Source: an uncultured Clostridia bacterium (GTDB lineage: Bacteria > Bacillota > Clostridia > Peptostreptococcales > Anaerovoracaceae). Taken from it: a DNA stretch of 41,083 nucleotides. Below, one piece after another: positions 16,416 to 24,948 of the stretch. Made by a program: the position numbers and the translations under genes. The stretch spans positions 1 to 41,083 of the forward strand of contig CALWZU010000040.1 in assembly GCA_944386095.1 (NCBI GenBank). Reading direction: 5' to 3'. How positions within the stretch are numbered: the first letter of the stretch is position 1; each line of letters begins with the position of its first letter. The notes beneath the pieces are model-generated. The model worked only from the letters and a program-made list of their open reading frames with translations. It was not told the DNA's origin and did not search any database.

Positions 16416-16431
16416 TCATTTCACTCCTTTC

Positions 16432-16971
16432 CTATTTACCTGTCTTGCCCTCTTTGCGCAGGATCACTTCGTCATCGTACTTGATGCCCTTGCCCTTATA
16501 GGGTTCAGGTTCTCTGTAGGCTCTGATGTTGGCGGCGAAATCGCCTACCAGCGCTTTGTTGATGCCTTCTACGATCACTTCGTTGGTTCCGTTCACAGCG
16601 GTCTTTACATCGGCGGTATCCTTGACTTCAATAGGATGAGAATATCCCAGGGAAAGCACCAAGGTATCTCCCTTCTTTTCAGCCTTATAGCCTACGCCAA
16701 CCAGCTGCAGCTTCTTCTGGAAGCCGTTTGTCACGCCGATGATCATATTGTTCACAAGGGCTCTGGAAAGGCCGTGAAGCGCTCTTTCGTCCTTATCGTT
16801 GCTTCCTCTTTTAAAAACGATGGTGCCATCGTTGTTTTCGATGGTGATTTTGGTGCTGAGCTTCTGGGTCAGCTCGCCTTTGGGGCCTTTCACCGTGACG
16901 GTGTTGTCCTTGTCGACTTTGAATTCAACGCCCGCGGGAATAGTGATAGGCATATTTCCGATTCTAGACAT
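16432..16971 (-). CDS. rplF: 50S ribosomal protein L6
   Basis: Binds 23S rRNA near the sarcin-ricin loop and supports GTPase factor binding. The 179-residue product has two L6 folds, MSRIGNMPITIPAGVEFKVD at the start and the C-terminal signature REPEPYKGKGIKYDDEVIL. Normal length, with 19-nt spacing after rpsH. Confidence 0.98.
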   Translation of the reverse strand: MSRIGNMPITIPAGVEFKVDKDNTVTVKGPKGELTQKLSTKITIENNDGTIVFKRGSNDKDERALHGLSRALVNNMIIGVTNGFQKKLQLVGVGYKAEKKGDTLVLSLGYSHPIEVKDTADVKTAVNGTNEVIVEGINKALVGDFAANIRAYREPEPYKGKGIKYDDEVILRKEGKTGK

Positions 16972-16990
16972 TTCCTTTACCTCCTATCCC

Positions 16991-17389
16991 TTACCATACG
17001 TAGCAGATGACTTCTCCGCCTACGTTCTGCTTTCTCGCTTCCTTATCGGTGATGATCCCCTTGGAAGTGGAAATGATCGCGATTCCGAGTCCTCCCAGTA
17101 CCTTTGGGATCTCTTCCTTTTTCGCGTATACTCTCAGACCGGGCTTGGAAATCTTCTTGATGCCGGTGATAACTTTTTCTTTATTTGCGCCGTACTTCAT
17201 CTGTACGCGGATGATGCCCTGCTTATTGTCTTCTATTACATCGTAGCCTTTGATATATCCCTCTTCCAGAAGAATGCCCGCGATGGATTTTTTCATCTTG
17301 GAGGCGGGGATATCTACGCTTTCGTGACCTACCATATTGGCATTTCTGATTCTTGTGAGCATATCAGCGATCGGATCTGTCATTGACAT
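16991..17389 (-). CDS. rpsH: 30S ribosomal protein S8
   Basis: Binds the central domain of 16S rRNA. The 132-residue product shows [25 protein letters not shown]-type core [20 protein letters not shown], and the C-terminal [20 protein letters not shown] ending in CYVW. S8 is the translational repressor of the spc operon in E. coli, acting at rplE; no comparable element was recognised here. Confidence 0.98.
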   Translation of the reverse strand: MSMTDPIADMLTRIRNANMVGHESVDIPASKMKKSIAGILLEEGYIKGYDVIEDNKQGIIRVQMKYGANKEKVITGIKKISKPGLRVYAKKEEIPKVLGGLGIAIISTSKGIITDKEARKQNVGGEVICYVW

Positions 17390-17423
17390 GGTTTTCGTTC
17401 CTCCTTTCTGGTTGCCGCAAGTC

Positions 17424-17609
17424 TTACCAACTAGCCTTCTTTACGCCTGGAATCTGTCCCTTATATGCCAGCTCTCTGAAGCAGATACGACAAATTCCAT
17501 ACTTCTTTAACACGGAATGAGGTCTTCCGCAGATTCTGCATCTGGTATACGCTCTGGTAGAAAACTTGGGTTTCCGCTGCTGCTTCACCTTAAGCGATGT
17601 CTTTGCCAT
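17424..17609 (-). CDS. rpsN: 30S ribosomal protein S14 type Z (zinc-binding)
   Basis: The 61-residue zinc form of S14, reading [20 protein letters not shown], then [20 protein letters not shown], ending [11 protein letters not shown]. All four zinc-ligand Cys are present. The start ATG at 17607-17609 is chosen over a longer upstream frame because the family begins MAK and a GGAGGAAT site lies just before. It lies 13 nt after rplE. Confidence 0.97.
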   Translation of the reverse strand: MAKTSLKVKQQRKPKFSTRAYTRCRICGRPHSVLKKYGICRICFRELAYKGQIPGVKKASW

Positions 17610-17622
17610 ACCGTGATTCCTC

Positions 17623-18165
17623 CTATCTTGTGAACGGCATTCCCAACAGCTCCAGAAGCGCCATGGCTTCCTCGTCGGTTTTGGCCGTGGTTGTAAACAC
17701 AATATCCATACCCTTGATCTTGTCGATCTTGTCATATTCGATTTCAGGGAAGATCAGCTGTTCCTTAACGCCCAGGGCATAATTGCCTCTGCCGTCAAAG
17801 GAGTTTCTGCTTACGCCCTTGAAGTCTCTGACTCTGGGGAGGGCGATATTAAAGAACTTGTCGGCGAATTCGAACATTCTTTCCCCTCTCAGGGTCACCT
17901 TGGTTCCAATGGGCATACCTTCTCTGATTTTAAAGTTGGCGATGGATTTTCTGGATTTGGTAACCACCGGTTTCTGTCCGGAGATAATGGCAAGCTCTTC
18001 TACAGCGCTTTCCAGGATTTTCGGATTGTCCTTGGCTTCTCCCAGCCCCATGTTAATGGTGATCTTTTCCAGCTTCGGCACTTCCATTACGTTATGATAT
18101 TGAAACTTTTCCATAAGTGCGGGAAACACTTCGGTTGTGTATTTTTCCTTCAGTCTTGCTGTCAA
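17623..18165 (-). CDS. rplE: 50S ribosomal protein L5
   Basis: 5S rRNA-binding protein that also contacts P-site tRNA. The 180-residue product shows [20 protein letters not shown], the [20 protein letters not shown] segment, [20 protein letters not shown] and the C-terminal [20 protein letters not shown]. Full length; 24 nt after rplX. Confidence 0.98.
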   Translation of the reverse strand: MTARLKEKYTTEVFPALMEKFQYHNVMEVPKLEKITINMGLGEAKDNPKILESAVEELAIISGQKPVVTKSRKSIANFKIREGMPIGTKVTLRGERMFEFADKFFNIALPRVRDFKGVSRNSFDGRGNYALGVKEQLIFPEIEYDKIDKIKGMDIVFTTTAKTDEEAMALLELLGMPFTR

Positions 18166-18189
18166 AACAGTTCCCTCCTTTCCCTTTTA

Positions 18190-18498
18190 TCAGTCGACCG
18201 CGTTTCCGGTCCGTCTGGAAATTCTGACTTTCTTTCCGTTTTCGATTTTGTAGCCGATCCTTGTGGGCGCATTTTCTTTTTTGTCCCAGAACATCAGGTT
18301 GGAAATATGCACAGGGCCTTCTTTATGCTCGATGGCGCCCTGTCTCATCTGATTGTTGGGCTTTCTGTGCTTTGTCTGAATGTTGACGCCCTCTACGATA
18401 GCTCTCTGGGTTTTGGGGAACACCTTCAGCACTTTGCCTTTTTTCCCTTTATCTTTACCGGTGATGACCAGTACTGTGTCGTCTTTTTTGATACGCAT
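18190..18498 (-). CDS. rplX: 50S ribosomal protein L24
   Basis: Assembly initiator of the large subunit near the exit tunnel. The 102-residue product has the N-terminal KOW motif [20 protein letters not shown], then [20 protein letters not shown] and the C-terminal [19 protein letters not shown]. Normal size and position, 18 nt after rplN. Confidence 0.98.
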   Translation of the reverse strand: MRIKKDDTVLVITGKDKGKKGKVLKVFPKTQRAIVEGVNIQTKHRKPNNQMRQGAIEHKEGPVHISNLMFWDKKENAPTRIGYKIENGKKVRISRRTGNAVD

Positions 18499-18516
18499 TC
18501 TCTTTGCCCCTCCTCG

Positions 18517-18885
18517 TTATAATACTTCCGGAGCCAGAGAGACGATCTTCATGAAGCTTTTTTCTCTCAGCTCTCTTGCAACAGGTCCGAAGATACGAGT
18601 TCCTACGGGATTCTTGTCATCCTTGATGACAACGGCCGCGTTCTGATCGAATTTCACATTGCTTCCGTCCGCTCTTCTTACGCCGTGCTTGCTTCTGACC
18701 ACGACCGCCTTGACCACGTCACCCTTCTTGACAACGCCGCCGGGTGTCGCATCCTTGACAGCGCAAACGATAATATCTCCAATGTTCGCATACTTGCGGC
18801 TGGTACCGCCCAGAATACGGATACATAACAATTCCTTAGCGCCTGAATTATCGGCAACTCTTAATCTGGTTTCTGTTTGGATCAT
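18517..18885 (-). CDS. rplN: 50S ribosomal protein L14
   Basis: Interface protein of the large subunit. The 122-residue product begins [20 protein letters not shown] and has the family core [20 protein letters not shown] and [20 protein letters not shown], ending LAPEVL. Highly conserved and complete. Confidence 0.99.
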   Translation of the reverse strand: MIQTETRLRVADNSGAKELLCIRILGGTSRKYANIGDIIVCAVKDATPGGVVKKGDVVKAVVVRSKHGVRRADGSNVKFDQNAAVVIKDDKNPVGTRIFGPVARELREKSFMKIVSLAPEVL

Positions 18886-18907
18886 CAGTAGTGCCTCCTT
18901 TCAGTTA

Positions 18908-19162
18908 CTATTTAACTTTCTCTACAATGTTCACAAGTCTCCATCTCTTGTCCTTGGAAAGAGGTCTTGTTTCCATGATCCTGACTTTATCGCCGATACT
19001 GCACTGGTTTTCTTCGTCATGGGCCTTGAACTTTTTGGTCACCTTTACCGCCTTGCCGTAAAGGGAATGTCTGACGAAGTCCTCTACAGTCACAACGATG
19101 GTCTTATCCATCTTGTTGCTGCTGACAACACCGATTCTGGTCTTTCTTCTGTTTCTGTCCAT
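18908..19162 (-). CDS. rpsQ: 30S ribosomal protein S17
   Basis: Early-binding 16S rRNA protein with an OB fold. The 84-residue product has [40 protein letters not shown] and the signature [20 protein letters not shown]. It is 19 nt after rpmC. Confidence 0.98.
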   Translation of the reverse strand: MDRNRRKTRIGVVSSNKMDKTIVVTVEDFVRHSLYGKAVKVTKKFKAHDEENQCSIGDKVRIMETRPLSKDKRWRLVNIVEKVK

Positions 19163-19181
19163 GTTTCATCCTCCTTTCGGC

Positions 19182-19382
19182 TTAGGCTTCTTTTTTCAGC
19201 TCTTTTTCTCTGAGGATCGTTTTGATCCTGGCGATTTCCTTTTTCACGGTTCTCATTTTTACAGGGTTTTCCAGCTGTCCGGTCACGTGCTGAAAACGAA
19301 GATTGAATAATTCCTGCTTTAATTTCATCGCCTCATTGTTCAGTTCCTGTTCGGTCATTTCTCTCATTTTTTCGATCTTCAT
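19182..19382 (-). CDS. rpmC: 50S ribosomal protein L29
   Basis: Small helical exit-tunnel protein that helps dock SRP and trigger factor. The 66-residue product shows [20 protein letters not shown] and [19 protein letters not shown], with a helical basic C-terminus. Its ATG overlaps the TAA of rplP (TAATG), so the two are coupled. Confidence 0.97.
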   Translation of the reverse strand: MKIEKMREMTEQELNNEAMKLKQELFNLRFQHVTGQLENPVKMRTVKKEIARIKTILREKELKKEA

Positions 19383-19807
19383 TATTCTTCACCACCCTCT
19401 TCACTCTTCACAGCGAATTTACACTTAACGGGCAGCTTATGAGACGCCAGTCTCATAGCCTCTCTGGCTCTTTCTTCCGGTACTCCGCCCAGCTCAAACA
19501 TGACTCTGCCCGGCTTCACAACCGCTACCCAGAATTCCGGAGCACCTTTACCGGCACCCATACGAACTTCAGCGGGTTTCTTGGTGACAGGCTTATGAGG
19601 GAAAATCTTGATATATACGTTTCCACCTCTTTTGATATATCTTGTCATGGCGATTCTGGCCGCCTCTATCTGATTGGAAGTGATCCATCCCGGTTCCGTA
19701 GCCACAAGGCCGTAGGTTCCGTAGGTGATGGTGTTGCCTCTTGTGGCCACGCCCTTCATTCTTCCTCTGTGGACTCTTCTGCGTTTCACTCTTTTAGGCA
19801 TTAACAT
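19382..19807 (-). CDS. rplP: 50S ribosomal protein L16
   Basis: A-site-proximal protein of the large subunit. The 141-residue product has [60 protein letters not shown] and the acidic tail KSEEGGEE. The first ATG (MLMPKR) fits the AAGGAGG spacing (10 nt) better than the second ATG two codons later. The stop overlaps the rpmC start. Confidence 0.98.
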   Translation of the reverse strand: MLMPKRVKRRRVHRGRMKGVATRGNTITYGTYGLVATEPGWITSNQIEAARIAMTRYIKRGGNVYIKIFPHKPVTKKPAEVRMGAGKGAPEFWVAVVKPGRVMFELGGVPEERAREAMRLASHKLPVKCKFAVKSEEGGEE

Positions 19808-19836
19808 AGCCGTGATTCCTCCTTTCCGTCGGGGCT

Positions 19837-20706
19837 TTATTCTTCAGTTGCCGGTTCCTGCTCCTGGGGAGCCTGCTGTTCCTGCGGGGCTTCTTCCGCA
19901 GGCGCGGGAGCTTCTTTTGGCTTCAGTCTCTGTCTGGGGTTTTTGTAAACCACCTTCTGCTCCTGATCTCTCTGGTCTCTTCTGTCCCGTCTGTTGCCGT
20001 CTCTGCCCTCTCTTCTCTTTCTGTCGAACTTCTTTCTTTCCTGAGCAGGTTCTTCCGTTGGGATTTCGCCCCATTTCTGGAGGATTTCTCCGTGATTGAT
20101 CCATACCTTTACGCCGATTCTGCCGTAGGTGGTATCCGCTTCCCAAAAGCCATAGTCGATATCCGCTCTCAGGGTGTGAAGAGGCACGTTGCCTTCGCTG
20201 TATTTTTCGCTTCTGGCGATTTCAGCGCCGCCCAGTCTTCCGGAAACCAGGACCTTGATGCCTTTTGCGCCGGCCTTCATGGTTCTGCCGATAGCCTGTT
20301 TCATGGCTCTTCTGAAGGAAACTCTCTTTTCCAGCGCCTGAGCGATGCTTTCCGCCACCAGCTGCGCATCTGTTTCCTGTCTTCTCACTTCGTTGATATT
20401 GATAACGGCGTCCTTGCCTGTGAGCTTCTGCACATCCGCCTTGATCTCATCGATCCCCGCGCCGGATCTGCCGATGACCATACCGGGTTTGGCGGTGTAA
20501 ACGGTCACCTTTACCGTGTTGCTGGCGGAACGCTCGATTAAGATGCGGGAAATTCCGGCCAGGTATAATTTCTTCTTTAAGAATGTTCTGATTTTATTGT
20601 CTTCGATCAAATAATCCGCAAAGTTTCTCTTGTCCGCATACCATTTGGAATCCCAGTCCTTGATAATACCGACTCTCAGTCCGTGGGGACTTACTTTCTG
20701 ACCCAT
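19837..20706 (-). CDS. rpsC: 30S ribosomal protein S3 with a C-terminal extension
   Basis: Small-subunit head protein at the mRNA entry site. Residues 1 to about 213 are standard S3: [20 protein letters not shown], the KH domain with [20 protein letters not shown], and [20 protein letters not shown]. At 289 residues it is longer than the usual ~210-235. The added tail first runs Arg/Lys-rich ([20 protein letters not shown]) and then Pro/Glu/Gln/Ala-rich ([20 protein letters not shown]). The tail is likely disordered. Such tails occur in some Clostridia and other Firmicutes, but I cannot say how common this one is. Confidence 0.97.
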   Translation of the reverse strand: MGQKVSPHGLRVGIIKDWDSKWYADKRNFADYLIEDNKIRTFLKKKLYLAGISRILIERSASNTVKVTVYTAKPGMVIGRSGAGIDEIKADVQKLTGKDAVININEVRRQETDAQLVAESIAQALEKRVSFRRAMKQAIGRTMKAGAKGIKVLVSGRLGGAEIARSEKYSEGNVPLHTLRADIDYGFWEADTTYGRIGVKVWINHGEILQKWGEIPTEEPAQERKKFDRKRREGRDGNRRDRRDQRDQEQKVVYKNPRQRLKPKEAPAPAEEAPQEQQAPQEQEPATEE

Positions 20707-20723
20707 TCAGCAAACCTCCTTCT

Positions 20724-21059
20724 CTACGCTCTTTCCTTCAGGGTAACACCGATGTGACTGCTTCTTTTCAGGATCATGGCGGCTCCGCCTCTGGCGCCGG
20801 CTCTCCAGCGCTTCATCGTGGGGCCCTGATTGGCGTAGATTTCCGCAACGTAAAGCTTTTCCAGATCCATGTTGTGATTGTTTTCCGCATTGGCTGCGGC
20901 GGATTTGACTACCTTGAGAATGGCCTCCGCCTGTCTGCCCGGTGTAAACTTCAGGATCGCCTGGGCTTCGCTTAAGCTCTTGCCCCTGACCAGGTCCGTG
21001 ATCGGCTTTAATTTCCTAGGGGAAATTCTGACATACTTTGCTACTGCTTTCGCTTCCAT
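20724..21059 (-). CDS. rplV: 50S ribosomal protein L22
   Basis: Lines the peptide exit tunnel with its long beta hairpin. The 111-residue product shows AVAKYVRISPRKLKPITDLV, the core KVVKSAAANAENNHNMDLEK and the hairpin GPTMKRWRAGARGGAAMILK followed by RSSHIGVTLKE. Tunnel-lining macrolide-resistance positions look unaltered as far as can be seen. Confidence 0.98.
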   Translation of the reverse strand: MEAKAVAKYVRISPRKLKPITDLVRGKSLSEAQAILKFTPGRQAEAILKVVKSAAANAENNHNMDLEKLYVAEIYANQGPTMKRWRAGARGGAAMILKRSSHIGVTLKERA

Positions 21060-21075
21060 CTTCTTTCCCTCCTAT

Positions 21076-21360
21076 TTACTTCTTAACCTTGGATGATTTT
21101 TCTTTGTCAGCATGACCTCTGTAGGTTCTGGTAGGCGCGAATTCGCCCAGCTTGTGACCTACCATGTCTTCTGTAATATATACGGGAACATGCTTTTTAC
21201 CATCATGGACCGCGATGGTATGTCCTACCATCTGAGGGAAGATCGTGGATGGTCTTGACCATGTTTTAATCACTTTTTTCTCGTTTGCCGCATTCATCGC
21301 GTCGATGGCCTTCAGCAGCTTGGCGTTGACGAAGGGGCCTTTTTTGAGTGATCTGCTCAT
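21076..21360 (-). CDS. rpsS: 30S ribosomal protein S19
   Basis: Small-subunit head protein in contact with S13. The 94-residue product begins [20 protein letters not shown] and has [40 protein letters not shown] and [20 protein letters not shown]. Complete; 15 nt after rplB. Confidence 0.99.
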   Translation of the reverse strand: MSRSLKKGPFVNAKLLKAIDAMNAANEKKVIKTWSRPSTIFPQMVGHTIAVHDGKKHVPVYITEDMVGHKLGEFAPTRTYRGHADKEKSSKVKK

Positions 21361-21375
21361 TGACTCATTCCTCCT

Positions 21376-22209
21376 TTATTTCACGTTTCTTCTCTTCACG
21401 ATATATTTGTCTGAATGCTTGTTCTTCTTTCTGGTCGTATAACCAAGAGCAGGCTTGCCCCAGGGGGTAACCGGATTGGCTCTTCCGACAGGCGCTTTGC
21501 CTTCGCCGCCGCCATGAGGATGGTCGTTGGGGTTCATAACCGAACCTCTGACGGTGGGACGGATGCCCATATGTCTTTTTCTTCCGGCCTTACCGATGTT
21601 GATGTTTTCGTGCTCCAGGTTGCCTACTTCGCCGATGGTGGCCTTGCATTCGATCCTGACCTTTCTGACCTCTCCGGAGGGGAGTCTGACCTGAGCGTAA
21701 TCGTCTTCCTTTGCCATAAGCTGGGCGGCGTTTCCGGCGGAACGAACCATCTGAGCGCCTTTTCCGGGCTTGAGCTCGATGTTGTGGATCACGGTGCCCA
21801 CAGGGATATTTTTGAGGGGCAGCGCATTGCCGGGCTTGATGTCGGCGGAAGGGCCGCTCATGATCTGATCGCCTACCGTCAGCTTGTTGGGCGCGATGAT
21901 GTATCGTTTTTCCCCGTCTGCGTAAACCACCAAAGCGATATTGGCGCTTCTGTTGGGATCGTATTCGATGGTGGTTACCCTGGCGGGAATATCGTCCTTG
22001 TTTCTCTTGAAGTCGATGATCCTGTACTTGGGTCTTGTTCCGCCGCCTCTGTGACGAACGGTGATTTTGCCCCGGCTGTTTCTGCCGGCGTTTTTCTTCA
22101 GGGTCACGGTAAGAGATTTTTCCGGTTTAGAGGTTGTGATTTCTTCGAATGTCGATACCGTCATGCCTCTCTGGCCCGGAGTATTCGGCTTATATTTTTT
22201 GATACCCAT
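21376..22209 (-). CDS. rplB: 50S ribosomal protein L2
   Basis: One of the most conserved 23S rRNA-binding proteins, near the peptidyl transferase centre. The 277-residue product has [40 protein letters not shown], the centre [20 protein letters not shown] and the C-terminal [20 protein letters not shown] with its key His. Full length. Confidence 0.99.
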   Translation of the reverse strand: MGIKKYKPNTPGQRGMTVSTFEEITTSKPEKSLTVTLKKNAGRNSRGKITVRHRGGGTRPKYRIIDFKRNKDDIPARVTTIEYDPNRSANIALVVYADGEKRYIIAPNKLTVGDQIMSGPSADIKPGNALPLKNIPVGTVIHNIELKPGKGAQMVRSAGNAAQLMAKEDDYAQVRLPSGEVRKVRIECKATIGEVGNLEHENINIGKAGRKRHMGIRPTVRGSVMNPNDHPHGGGEGKAPVGRANPVTPWGKPALGYTTRKKNKHSDKYIVKRRNVK

Positions 22210-22236
22210 TTGTTATCCTCCTTCTCTTACAGTGTC

Positions 22237-22536
22237 CTACAGTCCCTGGAAGAATTCGATTTCCTTGCTGCCCGCCGTCAGCTTTACGATAGCTTTCTTG
22301 CCGGCGGCCGTCATGCCTACGTTTCTTCCCATTCTCTTCATTTTGCCTTTTACGTTCATGATGTTGACCTTTTCAACCTCAACGCCGAAGATTTCTTCCA
22401 CGGCCTGCTTTACCTGGGTCTTGTTGGCGTCCTTATTGACCTTGAACGTGTATTTTCTTTCCTGTACGTCGTCCATGCTCCTTTCGGAGATCACAGGCTT
22501 TATGATGACGTCATAAGGTGTTGACATTGTTGACAT
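22237..22536 (-). CDS. rplW: 50S ribosomal protein L23
   Basis: Exit-tunnel protein that docks SRP and trigger factor. The 99-residue product shows [20 protein letters not shown] and [20 protein letters not shown], then [20 protein letters not shown]. It overlaps the stop of rplD by one nucleotide. Confidence 0.98.
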   Translation of the reverse strand: MSTMSTPYDVIIKPVISERSMDDVQERKYTFKVNKDANKTQVKQAVEEIFGVEVEKVNIMNVKGKMKRMGRNVGMTAAGKKAIVKLTAGSKEIEFFQGL

Positions 22537-23159
22537 TATACGTACACCTCCTCAATTTTGCTGACCGCGTCCTTCGTAACGATGAAGCTTGTGTGATTTA
22601 CGATGTCGTAAACGTTCATTTCTCCCACAAGAGTGGTCTTGACTCCGGGAATGTTGGATGCGGATTTGATTACGTTGACATCCTTTTCGGGCAGAACGAT
22701 CAGGGCCTTTTTCTGCGCATTCACCGCGCCCAGCACCTTGATCATCTCTTTGGTTTTGGGCTGCTCCATGGTCAGGGCGTCCAGTACGATGATTTCCTTT
22801 TCCGCCACCTTGGAAGACAGAGCGGATTTCATCGCCAGTCTTCTGACCTTCTTGTTGATGGTATATCTGTAATCCCTGGGTTTGGGCGCGAATACGATGC
22901 CGCCGCCTACATGGTTAGGCGCTCTTCTGCTTCCCTGACGGGCCCGGCCGGTTCCCTTCTGTCTGTAGGGCTTTTTGCCGCCGCCTTTTACTTCGCTTCT
23001 GGTCTTTGCCGACTGCGTACCCTGCCTCTGGTTGGCCAGGTAGTTTTTTACAACTTCCAGCACGGCGTATTCATTTATTTCAATCCCGAAAATGTCATCT
23101 TTCAGTTCGATTTCGCCTACGGCCTCGCCGGCCATATTCAGTACGTTCACTTTTGCCAT
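22536..23159 (-). CDS. rplD: 50S ribosomal protein L4
   Basis: Exit-tunnel protein and, in E. coli, translational and transcriptional repressor of the S10 operon. The 207-residue product has the tunnel loop [20 protein letters not shown] followed by [18 protein letters not shown], then [20 protein letters not shown] and the C-terminal [20 protein letters not shown]. Its possible autoregulatory role is relevant to the structured RNA upstream of rplC and rpsJ, but that is inference. Confidence 0.98.
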   Translation of the reverse strand: MAKVNVLNMAGEAVGEIELKDDIFGIEINEYAVLEVVKNYLANQRQGTQSAKTRSEVKGGGKKPYRQKGTGRARQGSRRAPNHVGGGIVFAPKPRDYRYTINKKVRRLAMKSALSSKVAEKEIIVLDALTMEQPKTKEMIKVLGAVNAQKKALIVLPEKDVNVIKSASNIPGVKTTLVGEMNVYDIVNHTSFIVTKDAVSKIEEVYV

Positions 23160-23185
23160 TTCGCTTTCCTCCTTTCCTTTCCCGC

Positions 23186-23821
23186 TTATTTAACCTGTCC
23201 TTTAACTGCGTAGCTGACTCTCAGCAGGCCGCCCTTGGGTCCGGGCACTGCGCCCTTGATCAGCAGGATGTTTTTATCCGCCAGGACCTTGACAAGTTCC
23301 ACGTTCTGCACGGTGACGGTTTCTCTTCCGGTTCTTCCCGGGCCCTTGTTGCCCTTGAATACTCTGGAAGGATAGGTACCCGCCGCCAGGCCGCCGGCCA
23401 GTCTCTTGTGCTTGGAGCCGTGGGTCATGGGGCCTCTGTGATGGCCGTGTCTTTTGATGTTGCCCTGGGTTCCCTTTCCTTTGGAAACCCCTGTTACATC
23501 CAGCTTCACGCCTTCTTCAAATTCCGCCACTGTGAATTCCTGCCCCAGCTGATAAGCGGAAGGATCCTCCACCCTCACCTCGGCGAGATATTTTCTTGCG
23601 GGGGTCTGCCACTTGGCAAAATGTCCTTTCATGGGTTTTGTGAGCCTGTGCTCCTTGACTTCTCCGAAGCCCAGCTGCAAAGCGTTGTAGCCGTCGTTTT
23701 CAACGGTCTTGATCTGGGTTACCACCATGGGGCCCGCTTCCACAACGGTTACCGGGATAGCGGTTCCTTCTTCGGAAAAGATCTGCGTCATGCCAACTTT
23801 TTTTCCTAACAGTGTGTTCAT
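23186..23821 (-). CDS. rplC: 50S ribosomal protein L3
   Basis: Early-assembly protein with a long loop to the peptidyl transferase centre. The 211-residue product starts [20 protein letters not shown] and has VDVTGVSKG-type core [40 protein letters not shown] and [20 protein letters not shown]. It is separated from rpsJ by 190 nt, much more than any other pair in this part of the cluster. AGGAGG lies 7 nt before the ATG. Confidence 0.99.
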   Translation of the reverse strand: MNTLLGKKVGMTQIFSEEGTAIPVTVVEAGPMVVTQIKTVENDGYNALQLGFGEVKEHRLTKPMKGHFAKWQTPARKYLAEVRVEDPSAYQLGQEFTVAEFEEGVKLDVTGVSKGKGTQGNIKRHGHHRGPMTHGSKHKRLAGGLAAGTYPSRVFKGNKGPGRTGRETVTVQNVELVKVLADKNILLIKGAVPGPKGGLLRVSYAVKGQVK

Positions 23822-23837
23822 GTTTTACCTCCTGTTT

Positions 23838-23894
23838 TTCTTACAGCGGACCGCAGCCTTCTGCGCCTTAAGCCTTCGGCGCGGTCATCCTAAG
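23838..23894 (-). repeat. Tandem hairpin unit A in the rpsJ-rplC spacer
   Basis: A 57-nt unit immediately before the rplC ribosome binding site. On the plus strand it runs from TTCTTACAGCGGACCGC to GCGGTCATCCTAAG. In RNA, GACCGC (23881-23886) pairs with GCGGTC (23849-23854), and the outer CTTA/TAAG ends can also pair. It shares its first ~17 and last ~14 bases with unit B, while the loop differs. Confidence 0.7.
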
Positions 23895-23947
23895 TTCTTA
23901 CAGCGGATCGCTCCATGGGCCTTGCCCGCCGGGGCGATCATACTAAG
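23895..23947 (-). repeat. Tandem hairpin unit B in the rpsJ-rplC spacer
   Basis: A 53-nt unit directly adjoining unit A with the same ends (TTCTTACAGCGGATCGC to GCGATCATACTAAG). The inner stem is GATCGC with GCGATC; where unit A has a C-G pair, unit B has a T-A pair. The stem base pair has changed on both sides together, a compensatory change supporting a real RNA hairpin. The apical part differs (GGGC/GCCC mini-stem here). Confidence 0.7.
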
Positions 23948-23978
23948 CGGAGTTACCTGTATGTTAACTTCTTAGTAT
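23940..23978 (-). promoter_or_regulatory. Competing hairpin overlapping unit B
   Basis: ATACTAAG (23940-23947, the end of unit B) can pair perfectly with CTTAGTAT (23971-23978), with an inner AGTTA/TAACT stem (23951-23955 with 23965-23969). Because it shares bases with the outer stem of unit B, the two folds exclude each other partly, which is the kind of arrangement seen in attenuators. No U-tract follows. Confidence 0.4.
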
Positions 23979-24011
23979 TCTGTCAAACGTTTCGGTTTTG
24001 GCGGTTTGCGC

Positions 24012-24320
24012 CTACAGCTTGATTTCCACATCTACGCCGGCGGGCAGATCCAGCTTCATAAGAGCGTCTACCGTTTTGGGAGCCGGGCTGAGGATGTCGA
24101 TGAGCCTTTTGTGGGTTCTCTGTTCAAACTGTTCTCTGGAGTCCTTGTACTTGTGTACCGCTCTCAGAATGGTAACGACCTGCTTCTCTGTGGGAAGAGG
24201 AATGGGGCCGGATACTTCGGCGCCGGTTTTCTTGGCCGCTTCCACGATTTTCGCAGCGGACTGATCCAGCGCTTTGTGGTCGTAAGCCTTCAGTCTGATT
24301 CTGATCTTTTGATTTGCCAT
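24012..24320 (-). CDS. rpsJ: 30S ribosomal protein S10
   Basis: Small-subunit head protein and transcription antitermination factor (NusE). The 102-residue product shows [40 protein letters not shown], and [20 protein letters not shown] ending in DVEIKL. It is the first gene of the S10 cluster, preceded by a ~255-nt leader and a promoter; tuf and fus are not adjacent in this window. AAGGAGG lies 7 nt before the ATG. Confidence 0.99.
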   Translation of the reverse strand: MANQKIRIRLKAYDHKALDQSAAKIVEAAKKTGAEVSGPIPLPTEKQVVTILRAVHKYKDSREQFEQRTHKRLIDILSPAPKTVDALMKLDLPAGVDVEIKL

Positions 24321-24577
24321 GTTGTTTCCTCCTTGTTTTTTCGTACGTTTTTGCTATGCTCGTACCGAGGCGGTTCTCTCCGCAGGATTTTTGCGTCCTT
24401 TAAACCCTGGATTTCAGGGATTCTTCCCGGAACACCCATCCGGGTGTTTCCTTATTTTGGACACAGCTTAAAAAGCGCGGGAGAACACCTTCGCCCTCTT
24501 CCAGAGAGGACAATTCTCCGCAGAAATTATCTGATAGCGCAGTAACTTCCTGCTTCATCGCATTTCTAAGCAAGCTG
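24321..24577 (-). promoter_or_regulatory. Long structured 5' leader of the S10 operon
   Basis: About 255 nt between the predicted transcription start and rpsJ with no reading frame of note. Stems that can be read: CAGCTT at the very 5' end (24572-24577) with AAGCTG (24464-24469), enclosing GGAGAA/TTCTCC (24514-24519 with 24480-24485), which itself encloses CCTCT/AGAGG. A separate 9-10 bp hairpin lies at 24429-24451 (GGAAACACCC/GGGTGTTCC), and GTACG/CGTAC lies nearer the start codon. This fits a regulated r-protein leader; the ligand is unknown. Confidence 0.5.
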
Positions 24578-24581
24578 TTGT

Positions 24582-24610
24582 ATTATATCCTATAAGTCCG
24601 GGTATTGCAA
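24582..24610 (-). promoter_or_regulatory. S10-operon promoter
   Basis: On the minus strand: -35 TTGCAA (24605-24610), 17-bp spacer, perfect -10 TATAAT (24582-24587). Runs of A and T just upstream of the -35 (24611-24650) could be an UP element for RNA polymerase alpha, in keeping with a ribosomal promoter. Confidence 0.75.
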
Positions 24611-24872
24611 GGCTTTTTCGGAAAAAAATCCTCTTTTCCCGGGATATTTTTTCCGCCTTTTTCAACGGCTCCAAAGGCCGGTCACTTTCACACGGCTCCG
24701 TGTGTTTCATTTTCTGTTTCGAATCCAAAAATATTTATTTTATTCTTTGTTAATTTCAAAATATTTTTTCTTATTTTTCATTTATTTATCATATTTTATC
24801 GATTTTTTATCTGTTTTCGGGATTCTATCGATTGTCAGGGTCTTATGTATAGAAAACAAAAGCATGAAAGGG
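24611..24872. other. AT-rich non-coding spacer between the S10 promoter and the giant gene terminator
   Basis: No gene is visible in these 262 bases. They are much richer in A and T than the surroundings. The one notable element is a perfect 7-2-7 palindrome CACACGGCTCCGTGTG at 24689-24704. ATCGATT occurs twice within 40 nt (near 24798 and 24829). Confidence 0.5.
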
Positions 24873-24909
24873 CAAAAAACAGAGAAGGCGCTCCGGATTG
24901 AGCGCCTTC
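24873..24909 (-). terminator. Rho-independent terminator of the giant SLH protein gene
   Basis: A perfect 10-bp stem GAAGGCGCTC/GAGCGCCTTC with a 6-nt loop, followed on the minus strand by TCTGTTTTTTG. It lies about 40 nt after the stop codon and insulates the S10 operon from read-through. Confidence 0.93.
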
Positions 24910-24948
24910 CCCTTATAGAGTTTGCAAAAGTTTGCGATAACCGCTTTG

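Noticed and set aside
23838-23947. Kink-turn or CRISPR-like interpretation of the rpsJ-rplC repeats
   Set aside because: Only two adjoining units exist, without unique spacers, so it is not CRISPR. UGA and CUGU segments lie opposite each other, but the required tandem GA pairs of a kink-turn are not satisfied.
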